DNA of 64,000 nucleotides. Origin: Nothophaeocryptopus gaeumannii (Eukaryota; Ascomycota; Dothideomycetes; Mycosphaerellales; Mycosphaerellaceae). Position numbers and translations under genes: made by a program. The notes beneath the pieces are model-generated. The model saw only the letters and a program-made list of their open reading frames with translations, had not been told where the DNA came from and ran no database searches. Positions 39,974-50,186 of the stretch are shown piece after piece. The stretch covers positions 3,286,001 to 3,350,000 of the forward strand of contig JASISA010000027.1 in NCBI GenBank assembly GCA_031771865.1, in the 5' to 3' direction. Every line of letters starts with the position of its first letter. Within the stretch, counting starts at the first letter, position 1.

Positions 39974-41161
39974 CTACAGTGCTGATTGCTCTCGTTGCGC
40001 GACCTCGTCGGCAATAAAACAACCTAGTCCGCTGAAGGCCTCGCACAGGGCTCTGTTGGTGAAGGAAGACACCTCATAGCCGCCAGGACCATGCTTCCCA
40101 TCCGTCTTGGTAGTTGTCAGAACATCCCAGACGTACCTATCCTGGGGCTCATAATACTTCCTCCGTCCAAATCGTAGGCCGCCGAATGGATCAATGGCTG
40201 CCTCGGGCTCGGCTTTAACCTTAGCCTTCAAGCCTTTGATGACAAGGTTACTGCTTCCGTTTCGAGCGTCAGATGCAGCTTGCAGCTGTTGCTGGCGCGC
40301 GGCAGCATCCTGGCGGTTGAGCCGTTTTTTCAATCCCGTTCCTTCGCCCGTTTTGGTGACCGATTCTGCGTCTTGACCGTTTTCCAGACGACGTAGCTTG
40401 TCCCTACGATTCGCATCGAGCTCCCGGCGCTCGTTGGCCTCCTCGCGTCGCGCGGTCTCCCTCCGCTGCCGGGCCTGGTCGCGCTCGGCCTTTTGGAGCT
40501 TAGAGTAGGACATTGTCTCTTGTTGGGCGAGAGACGCATTCTCTGCGATCTCCTGCTGATGAGCCTTCTCGTATTCTCTGAAGCGACGCTCGGTCTCTTC
40601 AAGGTCAATGTTATTGATGAGATTGAAAGTGATGTCCTCGACCTCGTTCAGATAGTCATTGTAATCGCGGAGGGTCTCGAACTCATCCTCGCGACGATTG
40701 AAGACCTTCGCCACCTTCTTTCTAATGTCAACTTCTCTCTCAACCTGGATATCCTCAAAGGTCTGCTGTCGAAAGCGATTCTTGCGCAGCGTTTCTGTGC
40801 ACTTCGGAATGGGACACGGCTGGGGCCCATGGGAGAAGATGCGGTCCACGCAGGACTCGCACATCTTGTGGTAGCATGCAGGGTTGACGAGAAAGCGTAG
40901 GCTGGCGTTCAAGTAACGGCTGCTCTTGCAGACAGGACATATCTCTGTAGTGTGGCAGTCAGTGGAGCACTTGAAGCGTCGGCGGCAACCACGCTCGCCT
41001 TCGCCGTCGTGATGATGCAGCGACATGCGCTGAATCTGTGGCAGCTCACCATCTTGGCCGCTGCCGTCGCCATCGCCGCCACCGCCAGTCGTCACAGCGC
41101 CGACAGGCCGCGCATCACGCCTGGCCACAGGCGACGACTTGGACTGCGCGGCTCTCGACAT
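39974..41161 (-). CDS. TFB3: TFIIH/CAK subunit TFB3 (MAT1 homologue)
   Basis: Assembly factor of the CDK-activating kinase module of TFIIH, acting in transcription initiation and nucleotide excision repair. Start chosen at 41161 (MSRAAQSKSSP); the frame is open further upstream but without family similarity. 395 residues. A C3HC4 RING lies at about residues 75-125: EICPVCKSSRYLNASLRFLV, NPACYHKMCESCVDRIF, PCPIPKC. The MAT1 core follows (LRKNRFRQQTFEDIQVEREV, VAKVFNRREDEFETLRDYNDYLNEVEDITFNL), then a coiled coil rich in Glu/Arg and a conserved C-terminal tail (FGGLRFGRRKYYEP). It has a 426-base divergent spacer to TIM17. Confidence 0.94.
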   Translation of the reverse strand: MSRAAQSKSSPVARRDARPVGAVTTGGGGDGDGSGQDGELPQIQRMSLHHHDGEGERGCRRRFKCSTDCHTTEICPVCKSSRYLNASLRFLVNPACYHKMCESCVDRIFSHGPQPCPIPKCTETLRKNRFRQQTFEDIQVEREVDIRKKVAKVFNRREDEFETLRDYNDYLNEVEDITFNLINNIDLEETERRFREYEKAHQQEIAENASLAQQETMSYSKLQKAERDQARQRRETARREEANERRELDANRRDKLRRLENGQDAESVTKTGEGTGLKKRLNRQDAAARQQQLQAASDARNGSSNLVIKGLKAKVKAEPEAAIDPFGGLRFGRRKYYEPQDRYVWDVLTTTKTDGKHGPGGYEVSSFTNRALCEAFSGLGCFIADEVAQREQSAL

Positions 41162-41587
41162 CTGTGATTCTCGGTGTCGGTGATGATGGAGGGGAATATT
41201 CACAGATGTCGGCGATGGATGCGGAGAGGAAAGATTAGCCGCAAGATGAGGTTCGACCTTGAGGCAGGTTTGCCGATCATCACCGACTTGGCTACTTTTG
41301 ACTTGGTTCGAGCGTTGACTCGCCAGCCTCAGGTACATTTTTCTTTCTCCCTCCAGTCGCCATCACTATTCACTCCATCATCAACGACACGACTGACCTC
41401 ACCGTCCTACGCCCACCTTACCCCGCTCGACTCACTCGTACGCCGCTGCGTGACGGTTCGCGCCAGTCCTTTCCGATCGGCCCTCCGCCAAAATCATCCT
41501 ACACGCACCCCGCCGTTCCCATCACTCTCGCCCTCTGCGACAGCGCTGCACTAGCCTCTGCGACAGATACCACATCTGCTTGAAACC
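41162..41587. promoter_or_regulatory. Divergent TFB3/TIM17 promoter
   Basis: 426 bases between start codons on opposite strands. The TIM17 side has several CACTCAC/CCATCAC pyrimidine-rich tracts, typical of fungal housekeeping promoters. No TATA consensus. Confidence 0.5.
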
Positions 41588-42212
41588 ATGGGGGAACGCG
41601 GGCATGGGCTGGACCACTCGCGTGACCCTTGTCCGTGGGTTGCCTTGTCTGATTTTGGTGGTGCTTTCTGCATGGGAGTATGTGAACACTACAAGACGCC
41701 CGCTCTCTACAATCATGGGACTAACAGCCATGCCTCAGGCTATTGGAGGGGCAGTATGGCACGGCGTAAAAGGATTCAGAAATAGCCCCTACGGCGAGCG
41801 ACGGATAGGAGGTATGCTACATCGTCTTCGATGCGCCTAACATACTAACTCGCATGCACCAGCCATCACCGCTATAAAGGCCCGCGCGCCGGTGCTGGGC
41901 GGCAACTTCGGTGTCTGGGGCGGCATGTTCAGCACATTCGACTGCGCCGTCAAGGGCGTTCGGAAGAAGGAAGATCCGTGGAACGCCATCATCGCTGGTT
42001 TCTTTACTGGTGGCGCGCTCGCCGTTCGAGGAGGACCTCGTGCCATACGTAACGGCGCCATCGGATGCGCCATCCTCCTTGCGGTTATTGAGGGTGTGGG
42101 TATTGGATTTCAAAGAATGATGGCGGAAAATACACGATTAGAGCTTCCGCCGCCACCTCCGAGCAACACAAGCGCTGCGGCAGGTAGCGAAGGACGTCTC
42201 GCAGCAGCTTGA
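41588..42212 (+). CDS. TIM17: Mitochondrial import inner membrane translocase TIM17
   Basis: Core channel-associated subunit of the TIM23 presequence translocase in the mitochondrial inner membrane. Exons 41588-41677, 41739-41811 and 41863-42212 give 170 residues. Splicing joins DHSRDPCPWVALSDFGGAFCMG to AIGGAVWHGVKGFRNSPYGERRIG and then AITAIKARAPVLGGNFGVWGGMFSTFDC, the near-invariant TIM17 core. VRKKEDPWNAIIAGFFTGG and RGGPRAIRNGAIGCAILLAVIEGVG follow. Four short transmembrane segments with GxxxG-like motifs are visible. Introns are 61 nt (41678-41738) and 51 nt (41812-41862). The start adds a short MGERGHGL extension before the usual D-H-S-R-D-P-C block. Confidence 0.95.
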
Positions 42213-42996
42213 CTACCTCGTCTCTCTGTTCGTGCACTTGAGATAGCCGAGTTGGGTTTGATCTGCGCTTAACATATACGCATCAAGTTTCGCGACAGAA
42301 GACGACATGCTTGGCTGGCAGCACCGCAGCAATTGGACTGCATTGAGCTTTCGTCCTCACTTGCGCTCTGGAGCCATCTTTGACGCGAGCATAATAGAGG
42401 CGTTTTCGTACTTCGGACATGGAAGCATAGAAGGGCGTGTTCTGCTTTACACCAGCGATGCATTTGATGACATTAGAAGAGAGCGACATAGCAAGGGAGG
42501 ATGAAGACGGAAGACTCTACGCTCTAAAATTTTTGAAGCACAAGACGAGACTACGAGGAGAATTGGCTCGCTTGCTTCAATGTACTGATAGCGTGGCGTT
42601 CAAAGGAAACGCGACTTTGTAAACTGATTGTACACAAGGCTTGATGACTATGCCAGAGCTTTCACCGCCTGACACAGTAGTAATCATCAGAGTTATGAGC
42701 TGAAGCATCATAGCTGTCAAGCCAGCACCATTCATTCCGCTCTTCTTATGCTGTACCGGGCTAAATAATCACATACGCCCGTTGAGGCCAGAGGCGCCGT
42801 GTTAGAGTACCTCTAGACATAATTGCACTTGCACTATGTGTGAGGTATAAAAGCAGTACGAAACGAATCGCCACGCCTCGCCTCTAGACATTCTTACAAG
42901 CACGCCGGTAGCGCGTTGAATGATTGCGGGTATTGATCAAAGATAGAGCGTTGCATCGTCGTAAACATTCTCGCCCATTACTTTGTTTCCCAATAC
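42213..42996. other. Gap between TIM17 and URI-like gene
   Basis: 780 bases between converging genes, longer than the other convergent gaps in this dense block. Small frames on both strands (e.g. 42283-42489 minus) have no recognisable family. A TATAAAA sits at 42846-42852 on the plus strand with no gene after it. Confidence 0.5.
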
Positions 42997-44931
42997 TTAT
43001 GATGGCTTGATGCGAGCAGCCTTGAATCTGCTCACTTTCTTCAGCTTCCCATCTTGCTCCACCATCATCTCATTCCCATCATCGTCTTCAGCGACAGCGG
43101 CCTTGAATCCTCCTTGCTGGCGTATGAATTCGTTGCGGCGCCGATAGTACTCTGCTGCGAGCTCCCGGCGTTGCATGATTGGATCTCCATCGTCCTCTGA
43201 CGGTGCAACAGCTGCCTTCCTCCTTGTAGGCCGCTCTATGAGCTGATCGGTAATGAGCTGGCCGGAATGGCTGCTTGTACCATCGCCTTCCGACTTATCT
43301 GCAGGTGCTGACACGCGGTTCATCTCGAACTTCGAAGCTTTGGCGGAAATCAGTGCAGGAGGGCTCACCATAGCAAGTGCAGCTCGCTCGGCGACCGTGT
43401 CCACAATCGGCGCTGCATTCTCATGGCCCAGCGACTCGTGAGGCTGCTTCTCTTCTGCAACGTGCAAGCCTTCGGCAAAGCTTACTCGTTTCTTGACGGC
43501 TGCCGGCTGCTCTCGATCCGGCTCCATATCGTTGCGAATGACAAGTCTGTGCACGTCCGAAGCATCGATATCGGACTCGAGCATGGCAACATCCTCCTCT
43601 CGTGGTGCTGGCCCGAGATTGCCAATCAGCTTGCGTTCGAGCTCTTGCATCTCCTTGTGATAGTCGTCACTGATGACGCGACGCTTCGTACGGCCAAACT
43701 CGTCCTCGCTCTCCATCTCTGAGTCTGACAATCCACTCGTATATGGAGTGTCTTCGTCCAGATGTTCTGAAGAGGTGAAGTCGGACACAGAACCAGTCTC
43801 TTCGCCCTCAAAATTGTCCTCGTCGTCCAAATCCATTTGTGCCACAACGCGACCTACTTCGTTCAAACTGTACTCGAGCATTTCGCGACGAGTCGCAGCA
43901 TCTTCTTCCGACTCGTCTTCCAGCACAACCACATGTGTGCCTGCAAGCTCGTCCTCATCATTGATCTCACCAACGTTCTCGCCTGGCTTGAACATGAATC
44001 CACGGAGCGTCCTTTGCATTTCGTCCCTTGCCTGCTTGAGCTCGGGGGATATTTCGTGCGCGGGAGTGGTCGGCTCTGCAGGTATTTCCTCTACTTGTGG
44101 CGCAAAGGACACGGACCTGTTATCTGGTGGTGGCGCTGAAGGCATGACAGCGACCTTGTCATTAAATGATACGATCTTTTTGCCATCTTCGGTCTCTTGT
44201 CGAATAGGCTCAGGAGCGACCTTTGTATCTGCGGTGAAAGACACCGATTTTTTGCAAATGGGCGGCCGCCCTGGCCCTGTATCGCCCGCAGATACGGGGT
44301 TCTTGGCTGCTTTGGGAACGTCGTTTGTAGACTTTGCCTTTCTGTTGACGAGTGCAGAAGGCGGGGCGTCTGCCGCACTTGGTTTTGTCGGGTCTCCGTT
44401 TACGCCGTGCAGGTCTTTCTCTGATAGCCCGGCCTTTCGCAGAGAGTCCACAATGTTCGTAGTCGCAGCTTCCGGCTGAGATAGGCGGCTTGAGACAACG
44501 TTGCCTTCCTCGTCAAGTTCTTCGTGAATTTCTGTAAGTGGCAAGTGGCCTCCATCGTGACGATTAGCGGAGACCACGGCAAAGTCGAGTTCCTCAAGCT
44601 TGGACTCTGCTTCCCAGAACTGACGTTGCAGAGTCTCAATGTTCTTCTGGACGTAGTCCTGGCGCCTCGAGATTAGATTAACGATGTGCAGTCCGGTGCG
44701 AGGGTTGTTTGAGAACCCAGTGAGATCGTGTATGTCTTTCTTGTCCATGACATGGCCCTGATGATTCTTGGTAATGGCCTCGAGGTCTAGGGTGTCGGGA
44801 GACGCTTCAATCTCCTCCTTGAAGCCCTCGCACTCGGCACTGACTGTGTGCCAGTGCTTCAGACTGGCTCGAAGGCTTTGCAGGTTCTGCTCTAGTGCCT
44901 GGCGCTGCTCCTCGAGCCGAAGAAGGTCCAT
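42997..44931 (-). CDS. URI/Bud27-like unconventional prefoldin
   Basis: Prefoldin-like protein related to human URI1 and yeast Bud27, which bind Rpb5 and assist assembly of nuclear RNA polymerases. Start chosen at 44931 (MDLLRLEEQRQALEQNLQSL), where the alpha-prefoldin coiled coil begins; the frame is open upstream without similarity. 644 residues. The prefoldin region spans about residues 1-150, with a beta-hairpin segment and the second coil IETLQRQFWEAESKLEELDF. The middle is acidic and disordered, with several VSF-(N/A) repeats (KSVSFTADTKV, KIVSFNDKV, RSVSFAPQVEE). The C-terminus IMQRRELAAEYYRRRNEF...VSRFKAARIKPS matches the fungal DUF3835-type tail. Confidence 0.86.
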   Translation of the reverse strand: MDLLRLEEQRQALEQNLQSLRASLKHWHTVSAECEGFKEEIEASPDTLDLEAITKNHQGHVMDKKDIHDLTGFSNNPRTGLHIVNLISRRQDYVQKNIETLQRQFWEAESKLEELDFAVVSANRHDGGHLPLTEIHEELDEEGNVVSSRLSQPEAATTNIVDSLRKAGLSEKDLHGVNGDPTKPSAADAPPSALVNRKAKSTNDVPKAAKNPVSAGDTGPGRPPICKKSVSFTADTKVAPEPIRQETEDGKKIVSFNDKVAVMPSAPPPDNRSVSFAPQVEEIPAEPTTPAHEISPELKQARDEMQRTLRGFMFKPGENVGEINDEDELAGTHVVVLEDESEEDAATRREMLEYSLNEVGRVVAQMDLDDEDNFEGEETGSVSDFTSSEHLDEDTPYTSGLSDSEMESEDEFGRTKRRVISDDYHKEMQELERKLIGNLGPAPREEDVAMLESDIDASDVHRLVIRNDMEPDREQPAAVKKRVSFAEGLHVAEEKQPHESLGHENAAPIVDTVAERAALAMVSPPALISAKASKFEMNRVSAPADKSEGDGTSSHSGQLITDQLIERPTRRKAAVAPSEDDGDPIMQRRELAAEYYRRRNEFIRQQGGFKAAVAEDDDGNEMMVEQDGKLKKVSRFKAARIKPS

Positions 44932-45492
44932 GTGGAGGGAATGCTGTCGAATGGTGTGTAGCAGACTTGGCTCACGGCTGTGCGTGCGGTGACTCGAATG
45001 TGCGAGGTGCAAGTGGCAAGCAGCGAAAGATGCCGTGGATGGTGGTAACTGCGTGATGAGCGTGATGAGCTCGGCTGGAGCCGTAGCGTGAAGATAAAGT
45101 TGGCCGATCCCGGAGCGGGCCGGAACCGACAGATCCCTTGAACCTTCATCAATGTGAACTTCACGTCGCACGAACATCAAGACACACACTTGAACAGCGA
45201 TACCAATAGTGTGAACATGACGAGCTCCTATCGCGGCCGATCACATGCAATTATGAGGACTCCGACCTCAAAACATCATAGCGAAGACATCAGTAGAGAT
45301 CGAACAGCAGAATAGCGTCAAAACTTGCCCGTACCCGTCACTTGAGTATATTTCATTCACTGCGGTAGCAGAATAGCTATCTCAAGCCGGCATCAGGATG
45401 AATGCCATGCTTCCAAAAGCCGCACGTGCAGGCCCTGGTCCCCCTGAGCACAGCACCGTGAGGCGCCATAGCAGCCACGCGCGGTATTGCAA
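44932..45492. other. Intergenic, URI-like promoter
   Basis: 560 bases between the URI-like start and the REI1-like stop (both minus). No further gene or repeat stands out. Confidence 0.5.
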
Positions 45493-47166
45493 CTATTGAA
45501 GCAAGTGATCGCGGAAGTGCTTTTGGTGGTTTGCACGCCGGTTGTTGCCCCAGTCATATCTCGCTTGCGCTCTCTGCTCACGCTTCTGCACACGCTTCTC
45601 TGCAGCCCGAATTTCACGCTTCTTCGACTCACTGACTCCAATCATACCCATTCCTCCGTTCGCGCGGCTGATAAGCTGTCTGCCACGGCCAGGGTCATTG
45701 CGGTCCGCCGACTGCATCTCAGTATCCTCGTCGTCGGCATCGGAATCATGACGACCATCTTCAAACATGCGTTGTTCCGCTCGCTCCTCGGCAGACGGAT
45801 AATTGCGGAGGTTCTGCTTGTAATACGTCCTCAGGCTACGATGACCAGCAGTCCGACCAGAGGGGAGGTGAAGCTCATAGTCGTCGTAGTACACGGCGTG
45901 CGATCCTCCGTGGGCATGCGAGTGAAACCCATCACTATTCCTGTGCGGGCGAGGATCCGAATGCGAATGATGGCGGTGGAGGCCAAGGCGCTCGTACTTG
46001 TGTGCATGAGCCACAGGTACCGACGTAATCTCATCCGTGGGAACTGATGAGAGTGAACTGTCACTCTCCCAGCCATCCTCGTCGCCGTCCATATCAACAT
46101 CTTCGCCATCTCCGTTCTCCACAGTCGTCTTGACGGCTCGTTTCGCGCCCAAACTGACGCCGCCCTTTGTGAGTTCCTCCTCGTCATCGGTATCTTCATC
46201 TGAATAGGTCGAACGGAAATCGTAGAATTCGCCGATTTCCATCTGCTCCTCCTCAGTACCGTACGCAATCATACAATGTCCCCTGTCACGCATATGTGTC
46301 TGTGTTCCTGAAGTGGTGTGCACTTGCTTCTGGCAAAACAGACATTGGTGGAGAACGCTTACGGTTTCGCTGAGATAGTTTATCAGCCCTTCGAGATCGA
46401 CCAGGTAGTCCTTTTCCGGAATGAAGAAGCTGTGCTGTCGGGACATATGGTTCATGTTGAGGTCTGTTGTGGGCGAGATGTAATTGCAGAATAGACACTG
46501 GCTGAGGTTGGCCTTGTGTTCGTACTCCCCATCGTCCTGACCATTCTCTCGACTTTCACCTGTGGCGGTCGCCGTGTTGAGTAGCGTCGGTCGGTCTGGG
46601 CGGGTTTCACTGCTTATCGTCTCTTCTACCGACGTAGTCCTCAGGCCCTGGATGACCTGGTCAAGCTCTTCTCCCTCTTCTGCTGCATGATCACCCTCAT
46701 TGACGGTGCTCGCTGCGGAGCTTGTGATTTCCATAGTCTCTCCAAGCGTAAAGGTAGAGTCGGCCATGCTGTCCGTGTCCGCACTGTCCACACCTCTGCC
46801 TCTCGCAGCCAGCCGTGCGGCGAGCAAACGATGCTTCTGACTACCGATGTGGTTGATGTATGCTCCTTCGCTGAAATACGACTTGTCGCAGGCATCGCAT
46901 CTTTTCTCAAAGCTGGCACGAGCAGCAGTCGCGGCGGCCGTTGCCTTATTGGCGAGGACCTTCTCTGCGAAAACCTCCGATGTAAGTGGCGGGAGGGAGG
47001 CCACGCGGCGCTTGAGATTGTATCGGTGCCAGTCAGACTGCATATGCGTCCTCTGAAGATCGCTGGAGCGGAAGGCGACCTGACAGGTGTTGCAGGTAAA
47101 CGGATGAGCAGAACTGCTCTGAGGGGCGGGGGCATGCGCCCGCTGGGCTTGTGCGATGGTAGCCAT
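45493..47166 (-). CDS. REI1: REI1-like C2H2 zinc-finger 60S biogenesis factor
   Basis: Cytoplasmic pre-60S maturation factor of the REI1/REH1 (ZNF622) family, which helps release export factors from late 60S particles. Start at 47166 (MATIAQAQRAHAPAP); 557 residues. Four C2H2-like fingers are visible: FTCNTCQVAFRSSDLQRTH followed by MQSDWHRYNLKRR (the diagnostic sequence), KRCDACDKSYFSEGAYINHI, SQCLFCNYISPTTDLNMNHM, and HQCLFCQKQVHTTSGTQTHM. Then come FYDFRSTYSDED, a long acidic/His-rich linker and the conserved C-terminal LHLPSGRTAGHRSLRTYYKQ. REI1 and REH1 paralogues cannot be separated by eye. A 378-base divergent spacer separates it from the CWC16-like gene. Confidence 0.93.
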   Translation of the reverse strand: MATIAQAQRAHAPAPQSSSAHPFTCNTCQVAFRSSDLQRTHMQSDWHRYNLKRRVASLPPLTSEVFAEKVLANKATAAATAARASFEKRCDACDKSYFSEGAYINHIGSQKHRLLAARLAARGRGVDSADTDSMADSTFTLGETMEITSSAASTVNEGDHAAEEGEELDQVIQGLRTTSVEETISSETRPDRPTLLNTATATGESRENGQDDGEYEHKANLSQCLFCNYISPTTDLNMNHMSRQHSFFIPEKDYLVDLEGLINYLSETVSVLHQCLFCQKQVHTTSGTQTHMRDRGHCMIAYGTEEEQMEIGEFYDFRSTYSDEDTDDEEELTKGGVSLGAKRAVKTTVENGDGEDVDMDGDEDGWESDSSLSSVPTDEITSVPVAHAHKYERLGLHRHHSHSDPRPHRNSDGFHSHAHGGSHAVYYDDYELHLPSGRTAGHRSLRTYYKQNLRNYPSAEERAEQRMFEDGRHDSDADDEDTEMQSADRNDPGRGRQLISRANGGMGMIGVSESKKREIRAAEKRVQKREQRAQARYDWGNNRRANHQKHFRDHLLQ

Positions 47167-47544
47167 CGGAGCACGAGCCGACGGTGTCGGTCGGAGGGCA
47201 GCGATGGACGGGTAGCGGGTGGTCCGTGTTGTCGGCGAGTGCGTGTCGGAGGGGGTTGGCGGGCTCTGTGCAAGAGTCGGTGGAAAGGCGTGAGGAGGAG
47301 GGGAGGAGATGTACGAGTAGGCAAATTCAGGTGAAATTATGTTCAAGGACCCGACCCGACCCGACCCCTGCGTCATCGCGCGCTTAGTAAAGGCCGACTG
47401 TACCCTTCTTGTTCGCTTCACGCTCGGCCTCGCTATCCGACCTTCAATGTTACCTTACCGTCTGCGCGCTGTAAAGGAGCAAAGGAGACATCGAGCAAGA
47501 CAGAGCGCTCGCTGGGGGTTGCGTGACGCGAGAACGAAGCTGCC
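47167..47544. promoter_or_regulatory. Divergent REI1/CWC16-like promoter
   Basis: 378 bases between divergent starts; contains a CGACC pentamer repeat (about 47350-47368). No TATA consensus seen. Confidence 0.5.
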
Positions 47545-48519
47545 ATGGCCCAAGTGAGTCCCTCCGTGAGACCTGCGAGGAACGTTCGGCGTCCTACGTG
47601 GTGTCTGACCGAAGTCTCGCACTTTGGCAAGTCGTCATGTACCTGCATTCTAACAATCTTATAGCATTACTCGCGATGGGTGCCGCCGGAGCTGGAAGGC
47701 ACCACGAGCGCCAACGTGCTGCAACGCCACCGCGCCCCTGGTACGGTAAAACGAGATGGCTCTCAGACTGTACGCTTCGAGATGCCCTTCGCTGTCTGGT
47801 GCCACACATGCAAGCCGCACGCCATTATCGGCCAAGGCGTCCGCTTCAACGCCGTTAAAAAGAAGATGGGTAACTACCACAGCACCCCCGTCTGGAGCTT
47901 TGCCATCAAACACGCTGCCTGTAGCGGCGACATCGAAATCCGGACCGACCCGAAGAACACCGCTTACGTTGTTGTCGCTGGCGGAAAGGCGAGAGATTAC
48001 GGAGACGTGCAGGATCGTATTCGAGAAGGAGAAGACGGGGTGCCCATCTTGAGCGCGGCAGAGCGTGAGGAAAGGCGTGAGGATGCATTCGCGGAGCTAG
48101 AGGGCAAGGTCGAGGACATACAGCAGGTCAAAGACAACAGAAAGCGCATTCGTGAAATCTTCGAGGCTCGCGATCGAGACTGGGACGACCCTTGGCAAGC
48201 TAACAAGAGAATGCGAGACTTCTTTCGCGTTGACAGAAAAGCTTTGAAGCGAGAGGAAGAGGCGACGCAGGCAGTGAAGGACCGTATTGGCACAGACATG
48301 GAGCTCTTGCCTGCCACTTCCGCGGATGCTGAGAGGGCCAGGCTCGTCGTCTTTGAAGAATCTGCAGCATCGTCAAGTCAGGCCCGTGCAGGCAGCAAGC
48401 CAGTGTTTCGCGGCAAAATTCGTCCCGCGTCTTCTACCGTCCACATGGACCGCAAAAATCGCTTGCAGAGACAGATCGTTTCCAATACGAGGGCCTCTTT
48501 GAACCCTTTCGACATCTGA
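47545..48519 (+). CDS. CWC16/Saf4-like (DUF572, CCDC130) splicing factor
   Basis: Nuclear spliceosome-associated protein of the CWC16 family (yeast Yju2; CCDC130/Saf4 branch). A three-codon first exon (47545-47553, MAQ) is joined over a 111-nt intron (47554-47664, GTGAGT, branch CTAAC, TTATAG) to HYSRWVPPELEGTTSANVL. The total is 287 residues. Family marks: GSQTVRFEMPFAVWCHTCK (with the CxxC), AIIGQGVRFNAVKKKMGNY, STPVWSFAIKHAACSG and IEIRTDPKNTAYVVVAGG, the conserved zinc-binding core. The rest is charged and coiled. The tiny first exon is plausible for fungal housekeeping genes, but the start is less certain than the body. Confidence 0.88.
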
Positions 48520-49367
48520 GCTTGGTTGTGTTTCTGCGTGTATTCAAGCGTGGCGTTGATTGTGGATGGGACGAGATACCCTATTGTATTGCAGATTTCC
48601 ATTCATTGTGACACTCTTCGAAATCAATCTATATCACATCTAATCGCTACCGGACTACTTGACACAACTTGTGTGTTGCGGAACTCCATCGTCAATCATG
48701 GTCACTAGATCGGTCTGCCTTCGCGGACCGACAGCTCCTGCTTCTCATCATCCTTCTCGTTCTCGGTCTCACCATATTCCTCGTCGGACGATACGAAGCC
48801 ATATTCGCGGGTGCGAGCGTCAATTTCTTGCTCATACAGACATGGAAGCTCCTGGGCAGCACGAACGTAACCAATCTTCTCAGTGTATCCCTTGGCGAAA
48901 ATCGAATCGATACCCTCCAAACCGCGCTGCGCAGTTTCGGCTGTTTTGAGCACGTTAGCCCTGGTCGAGGGACGTCGAAAGTGGGAAAGTGTTAGAAGAC
49001 TTACGGTAGAAGAAGTACATGATTGGGAAGAACAAGGCATACGGGGTAGCGAAGAATAAATACGTGCCTTTCGTGTGTTAGCATGAGCACATGAGCGATT
49101 TCAGAATACCGTTGACGTACCCCACCCAATTGAATCGATCAAGACTGGAGTGATCTGGACAGATTGAAGCATCAGCGACTGTCACAGATGTTACCTGTGC
49201 ATTGGCCGGGAAACAGTACCATGACAATGAACAAGTTCTGTCGAGCGTTGGTGGGCCTCAACAACTGCCACTGGAGGTAGTGCGCTCACCCATAGCCAGG
49301 TCGAGACTGTCGACATGGCATTGGCTTTCGCTCTGGTCTTGAGCGGATTGATTTCGGCGGGGTTCAA

Positions 49368-49439
49368 CTTTCAAAGCGAAGGGTCGAAGATTGGTGGGTG
49401 TTTTAGACATCGAATTGCCTACGACTTGCGATTTCTTAC
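49368..49439 (-). mobile_element. Introner-like intron, diverged copy C
   Basis: A 72-nt intron joining VPW to LNPAEINPLK in the transporter. It begins GTAAGAAA, has ATGTCT followed by AACAC and ends CCCTTCGCTTTGAAAG. Aligned by eye against copies A and B it matches in both ends and the ATGTCT core, with roughly 70 percent agreement over the 3' half. It is probably an older member of the same family. Confidence 0.55.
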
Positions 49440-50032
49440 CCACGGAACGGGAAGCCATGTAGCTCCGAAGAAAGCAATATAGGTGAACAAACCGACAGCC
49501 GCCCCTCTCGCTGCGGACTCGGTACCTGGAATCAAAGCTCCGAAGGCTAGAACCATTGAAAGACATCGCCCAATGGTTCCTACAAGGAACAGGATGCGAC
49601 GTCCTACACGCTGGACAACAAACCAGGAGGTTGTGGCAAAGATGGCGTAAACGATCATGTTAATCCCTCCCAGGAGAAGTGCCGTGTTGTGCGTGACTCC
49701 AGTCGAGTTCTGAAGTCTACATTCACTTAGCAATGGTATATGACTGTGTGAATGCGTAAAACGACGCTCACGGGGTTGGAAATTAGTAAACGACCGCATT
49801 ACAGCCGCTTAGCTGCTGCAACATTTGTGAACTCGCCCCGAGTATAAGACGGCGAAAGCGCTGCGTTTTCCCGTTGGTGAAAAGTGCAGACATAGGAGTT
49901 ACACCATCGTGATGACCGGCCGCTCGAATGGAGTCCAGAATGACGGTAAGCTGGGTTCGCACTTCAACGCTGTCCTTTGGCTTCCCAGATAGTGCCCCCA
50001 GCACGACGGCCGCTTCCTGTTGTTCATCGTGT

Positions 50033-50104
50033 CTGTTCCAAATAGGTGAGAGGGTGAGTGAGTGTCTCATACAAGCAGAATCGTTCACCCAGAGAAAAGC
50101 TCAC
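50033..50104 (-). other. Possible highly diverged introner-like intron
   Basis: A 72-nt intron next to copy B containing TGTATGAGACAC, close to the core TGTCTGAGACAC of copies A and B, at the same relative position. Overall agreement is only about half, so common origin is tentative. Confidence 0.3.
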
Positions 50105-50116
50105 GAAAGCAGCCAG

Positions 50117-50186
50117 CTACAAAGCAAAGGGCGGAAGGTCAGCGTGTGTCTCAGACATTGGATGCTTTCCGGTCTTTGATTCTTAC
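50117..50186 (-). mobile_element. Introner-like intron, copy B
   Basis: A 70-nt intron splitting the Arg codon of the PRWL motif in the transporter. Apart from a few changes in the first 18 bases it is identical to copy A in the GH128 gene. GTAAGAATC at the 5' end and GCTTTGTAG at the 3' end coincide with the splice sites. It is followed by only 12 bases of exon (50105-50116) before the next intron. Confidence 0.82.

Noticed and set aside
42283..42489. Small basic protein on the minus strand between TIM17 and the URI-like gene
   Set aside because: No recognisable family, and overlapping frames are open on both strands. It cannot be supported from sequence alone.
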